Shown here one piece after another: positions 1 through 10,700 of a stretch of DNA of 16,103 nucleotides. The notes beneath the pieces are model-generated. The model made no database searches. It saw only the letters and a program-made list of their open reading frames with translations, and had not been told where the DNA came from. Location of the stretch: contig JAOXYB010024892.1 of the NCBI GenBank assembly GCA_028565635.1, positions 1 to 16,103 of the forward strand, given 5' to 3'. The first letter of the stretch is position 1; every line of letters starts with the position of its first letter. Source of the DNA: Phoronis ovalis. Its lineage: Eukaryota > Phoronida > Phoronidae. A program made the position numbers and the translations under genes.

Positions 1-171
1 AAAGAATGTTTACATTATAGAATCAAAATGCATTTCTAAATCTAGCATCATGTTTTGTATTTAGTTTCTAATAACAGATCAAAATTGCTCAAAATATGTA
101 TTTTTACAGATCATACTTTGAGCTAATTTTGGGCTCATTTTTAAATTGTGTATAAAATACAAACAAACTTT

Positions 172-477
172 CCGATTTTTGACCCATACCACTTCCAAGA
201 TGGCTGACTGGTGGCCATGTTTGCTCCCAAGGGGACACATCAGATTGCGCCGCTTACCATGGGTTAGGCAGCATTTTAGAATGACATAGAAAGTGTGTCA
301 AATGATGATCCAAATCTTTAACATTTTTTGCCTACGATACTTCGCTTTATATACGTAAAACTTAAAGCAACCACTGCACAAAATGACTTCCCACCAGCTA
401 GGGCTGCAAATGACATACAATCTAGAACATGATCTGATTCTAGGAATGAGATGGATATCTGACATTACAAAATAATG
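172..477 (+). repeat. Dispersed repeat, copy A
   Basis: Shares ordered blocks, same strand, with two copies in intron 17. The blocks are ACTTCCAAGATGGCTGACTGG (195-215 region), GGCCATGTTTG with a nearby GGACA, GTCAAATGATGATCCAAATC and ATGGATATCTGACATTACAA near its 3' end. Boundaries are approximate. It looks like an old, nonautonomous repeat family; no coding capacity or terminal structure is visible. Confidence 0.75.
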
Positions 478-927
478 CATTGTTTTCTTGGCACATGTAT
501 TAAGAAGTTAAATATAATTAAAGTTAGATGAATGTGTAGTTCGTGATTCTTTAATCCTCGCCTTTGCTCTCACTATATCGTATTGATGTTGCTATTTATT
601 AATTACCAGTATTTTGTTAGACATTGTTGTACTTAGGTTCCTGTTGAAAGGCACTGAAACCAATAACTTAACATTTTTTTGCCGATGAAATGTGATGAAG
701 AATGACATAAATTTGATTATTAAACATTTTTAAACATTTACTATGAAAGCAAAATATGTGTTTATTTTGTTATAATAAATAATTCCATTCCATCTTTGTT
801 CATGAACATGAGATTTGTAATAATAGGTATTGTTTGAACTGCTAGCATTTCAAGAAAGGGATCTTGTTTTGTTAAATGAAACTGTACTTCTAAAACAGGT
901 ACGATTCATATTCATAATATGCAATTA

Positions 928-1253
928 GACCCATTCACACTTACCACTTGAAGCGCTTCATAATAAAGAGCTTCACTTTCCGTCCACACTGGCATGCTTT
1001 AATATATATATAATACATATAATTTATTAAAAATCAGCTCGTGGCAGAAAGCGAATTGAAGTCGCTTCGTGTCCACACTTGCAAGTTAAGTCGCTTAAAG
1101 CGCATCAGGAAAAAGTTAATCCACCTCGGGAAGAGGATTAATTTTTGCTTGAAGCGCTTTATTTTAATGCTCTTGAAGCGAATTATTCGCGTACACATTA
1201 GAGGCTGAAGCGCTCTATTGTGAAGCGCTTTAAGTGGTAAGTGTGAATGGACC
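928..1253. mobile_element. MITE-like element with 33-bp terminal inverted repeats
   Basis: Bases 928-960 and the reverse complement of 1221-1253 agree at 30 of 33 positions. The shared end contains CCATTCACACTTACCACTT followed by the palindromic AAGCGCTT. The 326-bp interior carries more GAAGCG/CGCTTC words (for example near 1061, 1092, 1150, 1174, 1206) and two similar GTCCACACT words (about 981 and 1070). There is no transposase. No clear target-site duplication was found, so the superfamily is unassigned. Confidence 0.75.
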
Positions 1254-1652
1254 TTGTGTGTGTAGTACTCACACTGCACGTAACTGAAATGTAGCATTTC
1301 ACTAATGTCCATCATACTCTGAGGTTGATTTTGAAAAACAAAAAATCTCTGATTTGTTGCACTAAGTCTAGCCATCCTAACAAAGTGAGCAAAGCAATTT
1401 TCTGATGGGTAAGTGTCTGGTAACTGAAAGTCAGGCTAAATGTGAACTCTTGATTGCAGTATCTTTGACTGAGTTTAGGCATTTATGTGACAACATCTAT
1501 CTTTGTCTAGTAACTGTTAATGTAGCATTTCTTAAGCCAGATTTTTTTTGTAAACACAAATTTCCCAGTGCATGCATGTTTATTGTTATACCAGTTGATA
1601 AAAGCATTCTTAAATATATGATGGTGGTGTATTACTTTTTCAATACTTTCAG

Positions 1653-1709
1653 CTACAACAAACGAGTGAGTGAAGTGAAGGAATTTTATCATTATGCAGC
1701 TGCAAATAG
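1653..1709 (+). CDS. NCKAP1: HEM exon 1 of window (residues 1-18)
   Basis: The acceptor is ACTTTCAG at 1645-1652. The first base completes a codon split after its second base (probably Gly, as in the family's GYNKR). The exon then reads [11 protein letters not shown] and runs to AATAG at 1709. The donor is GC, not GT: AG|GCAAGT. Only this choice leaves a phase-2 end that joins AGC (Ser) to the next exon in frame, and it gives the same spacing from NKR to ERRKFLR as human NCKAP1. The intron that follows is 132 nt. Confidence 0.93.
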
Positions 1710-4700
1710 GCAAGTTTTATAAAATTTTCATTGTGTGAAACTCCTTATGTCACTTATGTCAAGACATTATTTTCCTGTACAGGATTCTATTAAATTATAA
1801 TTTTTAAAGGACATTTTCTTATAAAAGTTTTTTACTTTCAGCCCAAGCTTTCATAAAGAAAGGAGGAAATTTCTGCGTACAACCTTAAAAGAATTGTCAA
1901 CTGTTTTATCTGATCAACCAGGTCTGTTAGGACCAAAGGCATTATATGTCTTTATGGCATTGACATTTGCTACAGATGAAATCAGATGGCTTCTTAGGCA
2001 TTATGAACATCAACCACCTAAGAAGGCCAATATAAAAGTGTCAACAGAGGATTTTCACGATAGGTAAAACCTTCGTAGACTTTCTGGGTACTGACTTTTC
2101 CACTAGACAACACAGTTTAGTTAGATATAGCACTTATTATTGCCATAATTGGACACAGTGCTCATCATAGCTGTTACACATTCAATTGCTAACTGCTGTA
2201 GTAATATGATATGAAGATACCTTTGAAATTTCTTTATACCTCACTATTGCCTATTTATGATGTAAGGCGATATTATTTCCAATTGTTTAATGTTACTTTT
2301 AACTTACTAATAAATAATTATTGTCTGTTATAGGCAACTTCCTGAGTTGTTATTTCATGTTGAAGAACTAAGATGTAAGTTTAGTTTATTTGCTGGGTGA
2401 TATAGCTCTGTTTTAAATTATATTGAAAGGCTTGTTGATGAACTGTTATCTTTTGATATTGAAATTTACAAACAAATTGATCATTCATGTTCTTAAGGCT
2501 AGTGATGTGCAAGGCAGCATATAAAAGATTTGCCTTTGGGAGCAGTGTTAAGAAATTTCTGTCATTGATACCTTTATAACTTCCTGCACACTATCTAGCT
2601 TTTGTTCCACAATTATTGGGCTAGAAATTAATATGAACACAAAACCATTAAGTGATAATCAGTTATTAAGTCTTAAAAAAGGCATTGAGGAAAAACGAAA
2701 TAAAGAAACTTTACTAATAGTGTTCGGGTTTTTTTCAGCCCTTGTCAAAAAGTATAACCAGGTTATGCAGCGATACTTTATCCAGTACTTGAATGGTTAT
2801 GATGCTGCTGCCCTTAGTCAAATGATGCAAGTGAGTTCAAATCTTAAGTAATTAACCAATCAGTGCTCAACTCTCATCAATGGAACACTTTCAGAATTAT
2901 TCCTACTCTGCAAGATGTCAGTAGTTACCAAGCTGTCTGCATGTTTTGTAAAACAATGCTAATACTGAGGCAGGAATAAGACATGTCACTCACCCATGAA
3001 ACAATCACATGTATTTTGCAAGCTTGCTGAGGCTTGTTAATATCTGCAGCCATCCAACAGACTAGCAGTGTAGTTCATGAAGATGTGAAACTTTATACTG
3101 CCACGTCTTTATATGGAAATCTTGGGTTTGTATTGTGGTTTTGCATTTACAGTATAATCTTGTCATGCAAAATACTGCAATCTGTATTGAATTATAAACA
3201 TTTATTTCAGAATTTATCTATGTGTTCAGAAGATGAGCTGGATATACTACATTCTTTCTTTAATACTATGTCAGAAAGTTCAGTTAAGCAAGGTTTGTAT
3301 TGTTTGTGTGAAATAATTCTTCCTTAGGCTAAACATACCAACTAAATATTTATAACTTTTTACTGAAATACGTTTATGTACCATTTGTTTTGTTTTTGCA
3401 GTTAGGTGAAAAGTTTTCTTTTTGTTCTGCTACATATGACCATGTCATTCCTGTTAATGACAAAACAGGATTTGTTAGTGATCCAGGATTCTCTGTAGGC
3501 AGTATCTTTTAGAGCAATTAGTGGAATGGTATTTTTTCCCACAATTTTAATCAGAGTCTAGAATTATAGTATATTCTTCAAAGAGAGTTATTGTTCAGAT
3601 TCACCTGATCCATCTAACAATTCGTGCTAACATGATATATTTATCTTCATTATTATTGCACTTTTAGTTGAGGCAGGAGAAGTGTTTGATTTCAGTGCTT
3701 TAAGACTTGATTGGTTTAGATTACAGTGCTACTGTAGCGTGTCAAAATCTTCGCTTATCCTAAGAGAACACAAATCATTAGCTTATCACATGAACTCGGT
3801 TGTCTTCCATACTAAAATGGTGGACTTTCTTGATGAAATGCTAAAACAGACATCAGATTTGTCTATTTACTGGTAAGTAATTGTCTATCTTTTTATATAT
3901 GCTTACAGAACATAGATAACATATTAAATTTGGATTCCTGCAAGGTGAGCACGTGTATTGGTAACCTCTAAGAATTTTACAACTTGTCAGTTTAATCATC
4001 ATATTATACATTGTCACAATCACTTTATTACTAATGAATTTGACACTTTATGAGAACAAATGTGTAAAAGTGTGCAATTATTGTCTGTTGACAATAAGTA
4101 GCGCTACTTTTTTAAGTAAAGAAAGCGCTATCTTGGGGTAAAATTTGTTACTGTTGTCAGGCTTTCTAGCTATTTTCTAGTGTAGGGCTACTATTTTATA
4201 AAATGTATCACTTATATTGGATGTCAGTTATAGCAGACTAATTTTAGGAAAACATGTTTGTACACCATTTATAGTGAAAATGGCCTCCAAGTACTAGCTG
4301 CCCAGTTTATGTGACAAATATGTTTTTGGCTAGCTACAAGACACATTCAACTAAAGCTTAACCATTGGTAAACCTATTTTTCAGCTTCTATACTAACTTG
4401 TTCGAGCACCAATTTCGACAGTGTATGGAATTTCCAGCCCAGCACAGATACAGCATTTCTTTTGCAATGATATGTTCACATTTTATGAATGCAACACATG
4501 AACAGTGCCCAGAAGAGGTAAATCTTAAACACTGAATAACCAAGCTCTCTGGTGTGTGTTTTCAAAAATGATATTATCCTCTTGCTTGAATTTTGGGTGT
4601 ACCCCTGGCATTCTAGGACTCCCTGGAAGGCAATATGTGAAATGCCTACTTTATAGCAGGAATCCTGTGTAAGTAATGGAATATCTTTTAGAAACTGTTT

Positions 4701-7700
4701 ATTTCAATTGATTTTGATGGGTTGTTGTACTTAATATGAAACAATATTCTTGTTTGTTATAGCTGCTTACAAGGTTCAGTGGCATGGTTACAATTTTCAC
4801 ACCTATTTGTAAACGTGATACCTGGGAGTTGCTAACATTCTGTTTGTTTCGATCCTTTTAGCGCAACTCTATCGGAACCACTAGTATTCAGTACGCCAAC
4901 TGGTTCTTGAAAGAAATGTCAGAAGAGGTCAACCAAGTTATCACAGCAATTTCAGAAGAACACTGCATGTTAGCAGACAAAGTGAGCACTGAACTTTGCT
5001 ACTATAAGTTAAACTCATCCTTCTCAATTTTTTGCAACTCTCCAAATTTTGTAATAGTGACAGATGGTTTCAGTAATCGACAAGTTTTATCATGCATAGT
5101 ATCCTTATGAAAAGTATGCTGGAGAAGTTGGAGATAATTGGTTGACATTTTTTGTCTGGTATAGCATAACGGTTAAAGTTAAGAAATGTCTAGTGTGGTT
5201 AGTCTCAGCGAAAGTTACACTTAGCATTGTTATTCAGAGTAATCAGTGAGAACACACCATAACATCTTTCAAATGTTGAAGCTACTATTTGATTTGCTTT
5301 TTGGTATAAAGTGAAAACATAAATTTTAAAAACTTGTCATAAGTAGTAGTTTAATTTTCAGGTTTTGCCAAAGCATGCTGCCTCAGCATTAGCATACAAG
5401 AAGAAAAAAGATAAACAACACAAAAAATTACAAGAGCCAGTAAAACCTGGTACTGAGAGTTACAGGAAACACAGAGAAGAATTTACAAGGTACGATATAT
5501 TCAAATAAAATTTTTTAGATTAATATATTTTTTTGCATAAAGCGTGTTTATAAAAAAGGTGCCAGTATACATGTTATGATTATTACATATTTAGTTAATC
5601 GCTAATGATATATTTGCTTTAATTACTATGTTAAATAAACACGTAAAAGAGAGAGTTATAATAACTACACACATAATTACGACATTACAGACTAACGCTG
5701 TTATACTTTGTTTCTATGTCTCTGTCTTCAGATATTCTTTTATGTTTGCAGAATGGACAAGCTTTATATGGCTCTAACTGAATTATGCTTTGCGCTGAAT
5801 TATCACAGTGTTATTCAAGTATGGCAACATGGATTTGTGCCCAGGGAGTTCTTTACACAGCACATGGAAACTAGATTTAACAAGTTAGTGTATTTTGTTT
5901 TTCTGCAATTTATGCTGTATTTCTATGAGTTCTATGGTATAGTAGAAGTCTTCAAAAAAACTTTTGTTTATTGTTTGTAACTTGCACTGTAACTGAGGCT
6001 GTAATAGAATTTATTGACCTAAATAATAGAATGTAAACTGGTGCAATATTTTATTGTAATCCAGATGATAAAGTGTAATTTATATTTTTTTGTGCATCAA
6101 TGCCACAAAGAGGTTTTAAAACTAATGACAAAAATAGGCCTTGGTTCTTGCATGTTTATTTTAAGTGGTGATTTTATTTTGTGTGTCATGATATGCCATA
6201 ATATTGCTTTTCATTCTGTAAAATGAATAAAGTAATTCCCAGTGCATTTCTTATACACTATCGAAATATATGTTATCATTTGCTTTATTGCAGAGCTCTT
6301 GTTGGTATGATGATGTACAACCCAGAGACACACGAGATTGCTAAACCAAGTGAATTACTGAATAGTGTGAAAGCTATGATCAGTGTGTTGCAGAGTATTG
6401 AAAATTATAGTAAGTAATTCATACTATGTGCCATCTTTTATCTCAGTAATTCTTACATTAACTTTTGTACTTCTGAATCCAATAATAGAGAATTTTATTT
6501 TAAATTATTGTAGAAACGTAACTTAACATATTGTTTTAGTGCATTTTTTGTGTTTTTAAAACTTGAGTTGTTTAATCATAATTAAACAAATTTTATAAAG
6601 GTTTCCACAACCAAAATGAACAGATGAAAGCATTTGAGTTTTACTTCAAAACACATTTATCGCTTATAGAAAGATTTAATACTGTTTTTTTTTATCAGTT
6701 CACGTAGATATTTCCCGCGTCTTCAATAATGTCTTGCCACAACAGACTCAGCAGGCAGATAGTGTCACGGGCGGGAAAACTCTTACCTCAAACTACACTA
6801 CATGGTAAGTGCAACATTTGTCACATTAATTATTTGTCAAGGATTGACAGTTCTAGTCCATGCTGGTTAGGTAGGCCTGATTAATTAGTCTCAGATGTTG
6901 CTGATAACCTTCTGCTACCCAACTAAAATTTTAATCAGTTGAAAAGATGCCATTTTTTCGCTCTTGTGCATTATTTTGATAAGAACAAATACATAACCCC
7001 GTAGTTTTTTGTATAATGGTCACAGTTGTAACTATTGTGTTTAATGTTCTCTCTAATTGCACTTTCCCATGTTCTCCACCAGGGAGATATTTGGTTTATA
7101 TTACCATTCATACAATACAAAATTTTGTTATACATAAAACTATATTTATTCTGCTTCAAAATGAATAACCTGACAAATAATTCTTCCTAAGGACATTTCA
7201 TAAGTTAACGAACAAAATGATTTTATTGAAGAAAAATTGATATTTTTCACTGCATTAAATGCTTCAAGTCTGACATGTTTGCACAAGACAAAACTTAAAA
7301 GGGTCCCTGTTTGCCAATCCATGTCTATGATTTGCAAATGTATGTTTACAGGTATTTAGAAGTACTACTGCGTCAAGCTAGCTCAGGAAATATTGTATAC
7401 TCACCTCTTCAGAAAGCATTTGTTAGCTGCGGTAGTGACGAGAAAGTGTCTTTTAATGCAGAAGAATATGCTGACATTATGGGTTTGTAACTTTGTATCA
7501 GTTCTCATGATTTGTTTACTATCCATAGTACTCTGTACTTCACAAACTCCTATATAAATTCCTATACGAAACACTATACATTTGGGGTCATTGTGATAAC
7601 TCCTGAGATGATCCCTAACTGTGCTATTAATTCTCTGTGATAAAAATAGCCATGTGTGAAACTATTAACAAATAATTTAACCATAGAGGAACAAATTTTA

Positions 7701-10700
7701 AGTCAATGCTTCATCAGTGTCACGTCAGTGACCTGTGGTGGGAATAACTAATATTAATAAATTATCTTTATAAATATACAGAATTAAGAGCATTGGCGGA
7801 ATTAATTGGGCCATATGGAATGAAATTCTTGGGGGAACAACTGATGCTCCATGTTGCTGCTCAAGTCAAAGAACTCAAGGTATGCATTCTATAACATTTT
7901 ATCTTTATCATCACTTTGATGTCTTTCAGTTTGTACTGATAATGCAACTGCGTTGTCTTGCATTGTGCCTTGTCATTCAGTTGGTGACATCACATTCTTA
8001 TGTTTAAGAGTTGCCATGCCATGTAGTTAAAATTTATCTCTGTGTAATTTTGAATTACCTGGCATGATCATACACATCCGTTTACATGTACTCAAATTAC
8101 TAGAATGATATTTGACACCAAACAGAAAATTAGTTCCATGGAAGTATAGATCCAAGACTAGTATAATTTATGCTATTCAGCTATACAACCGTTTATGTCA
8201 TCAGAATATAATTTTTAGTTTTGTTTCATTATTATTTAGTAGTCAGTTATTGAGATCTGCTGATGATATGGCCAAAAGAAAGATTTCTTTCAAGGTTGCA
8301 TTTTTCCAAAAATTGTATGTTACTTCTGAAAATTACAGAAATTGGTGCTAATGAACAAAGACACACTTCGAGAACTGAGATTTAGTTTTAACCAACCAGA
8401 GAAAATGAGGGAACTCACAAGGAGATTACAAAGTAAGACATTATAAAAATTCATTTCATGCTACAATTACATTATACTGGTTAATGTGAAATGAAACAAT
8501 TATATGGTATATATTTAAGAGTCTTTATAATTAGAAGCCAATAGAGGTTACTAATAATTGATCATAGCCACCCTGTTTCATAATTTGATAAGAGACGTCA
8601 AAATTTGTTTGATTTACTGTTTTCAAGATGTATGTTGTTAGTATTTAATCCAACAGGAAATGAAATAATTATTTCAGTGAACTATATTGTTATCTGAAGT
8701 AAAACACAGCAAGTATGCTGATTTGAGTGTATTCTTAGTCTTTTAGTGTAAACAGTGTATTAGTGATTATACCATGAAAATATTACATTCAACACATCAA
8801 ACTTATTTGCATCTTTCATAATTATTAGTCTTTTTAAACTAAAATTTTAAGTCTCATAAAGCCTAGAACTAACCGTGCTGTGAATTTATTTACATTTAAA
8901 TGATTATTTATTTTCTTGATATAATTTTTGATGTGTAAACTGACTTAATTTTAATAACTAAAGTGATAAGATATATTTAATAGTAAATAAAAAGAAAATT
9001 AAGTGCCATCCCAAGGCCAACCAATGCATGCTATAAGCTAATGTATTTTTTTCTTTCCCGCCTTTAGAACCAAGATTTGAACAGTGTAAGACTGGTTCTA
9101 TACCCGTTTATTTGTATTGTTTTCTCACATTGGAATACCTATATTTTAATTGTTGTTATTATTAAAAGTTTGATTTTATTCTTTAATTATTTTATTTTTT
9201 GCAGTGTGTTTGTGAAAATGTTATTGTTATATAAACATTTCAAATGTTGTTGTCACTTTTGTGTTACCTATTTTGATTATAGTTGGTTTTCAGTATGTTG
9301 TACATGTATGTGATAAGTGAGTTGATTGCATGATTTGTTTTCAAAAAAGCATGATTTTCCGAGTCTATTTTATTAGTTGCATTATATGATTTCTTTTACA
9401 TAACTTAGAACAGACACATTTGTGTGATATACTAGCATTACACAAGTGTACCATTTATTCTAAAGTTTTGTAATAGCTTATTTTTGGTATTACTATGTTT
9501 AATTAATGCTGAGAGTATTGTATTAAAGCATTTTTCAAAATAATACTTTTTAAACCACCAGTAGGTCAATGGACAGTTATAGTTTTCTGAAGTGAAAATC
9601 TCCGATTAGTGATATCTGAACTTATGTAATAATGACTTTAAATTTTCTCAGACTTGCTTGTTAGTTATGTGTGTTGACATCTTTTTACAGATATCGACAA
9701 CTTATTGACAAGGATGGCCATCATTGGTGTGTTGCTGTCCTTTAGATCTCTTGCACAAGAGGCACTCAATGACGTAAGTAGAATTAAGGTATCATTTGTG
9801 ATGGCGTTTTCTATGTTAAGATTACTGAAGGAGGATACTTTTAGTTTATTCCTTAAAGAATCAGATGATCTTTGTATGTTTTTAATCCTTTTGTTTCTTA
9901 TTTTATGTTAGCAATGGTGATGAAATAGTAAAGAAATTGTAATACATATTAACCCAGACCTGGGGGGCCAGCTATTCAGTTGTACACAAAGGACCCTCTG
10001 CTCCTAATCTTCAGTCCTCTATTCTGGAGATGATCATGAGCCCATTTGTTCATTTACTAGTGGATCATACAACACACATTTCAAACAATCACAGAAACTA
10101 ACAAGTAAATTCAATATAATATTATACTCATCATTCAAAAGAAAGTACATTTAGTTTACACTAATTTTTAACTGACATATCTTTTATTCCAGGTCCTAGA
10201 GTTGCGGATACCTTTCTTGCTAAGCTCCATTAAAGATTTCCAACATTATGTTCCCAATGGTCAGGATTCAATGGTAAAGTTTTAACAATACTTTCTAAAA
10301 GAGAGTGAAGTATATCTAATAATGTCTACTCATTAGACCTTGTGATCTGTATTACTGACTGCTTTAACCTTTTTTATGCCCATCACTACACGGTAGTGCT
10401 GGGCATATAGTCATCCTGTATGCTTTGGTGTGGTTGTCATCATGCGTAACTTTCTTTGTCTCGCGATAACAGCTTCAGTTTTTATCCAGTCAGCTTATAT
10501 TTGGTACAGAGTAAGTACAGGTCAAAGTGCAGATCAGGTGATTATTTCAAATATGGCAAACTGTCGGCCATGTTTGTATCTGAGAGGACATTGCATCACT
10601 ATCCAAAAGAAGCGTTGATTAGACGTTTTGAAGGTGAATTTATGCAGGCTATATGTTGATGGGTGTATTAGGCTGGGTGACATTTTAAAATGACCTGAAG

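Larger units (their letters stand above)
1..1652 (+). other. Upstream part of HEM intron, repeat-bearing, no exon found
   Basis: I looked for the family segment that should precede YNKR (the stretch containing WIIFGF and a FVNIRG-like end) and did not find it, so these bases are taken as part of a long intron ending in ACTTTCAG at 1652. They hold one dispersed repeat copy (about 172-477) and a MITE-like element (928-1253). Open frames across 1034-1375 (minus) and 1405-1652 (plus) have no family resemblance. Confidence 0.75.

Noticed and set aside
1034-1375. 113-codon minus-strand open frame
   Set aside because: Most of it runs through the MITE-like element. Its repeated RFKSIK/RFK words are simply the translated GAAGCG repeats, and no family resemblance was seen.
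1405-1652. Open frame leading into HEM exon 1
   Set aside because: It matches nothing in the HEM family upstream of YNKR and is separated from the exon by a good TTTCAG acceptor, so it is open intron.
1714-1715. GT as the donor of exon 1
   Set aside because: It would join in phase 0 and give CCC AAG CTT TCA TAA, a stop. The GC donor at 1710 keeps the frame.
2633-2738. In-frame ATG extension upstream of exon 4, a possible alternative start
   Set aside because: It is open for about 35 codons into exon 4, but the residues match nothing in the family and a clean acceptor precedes exon 4. A promoter here cannot be supported.
10430-10659. Overlapping short + strand open frames
   Set aside because: They lie inside dispersed repeat copy B and have no protein resemblance.
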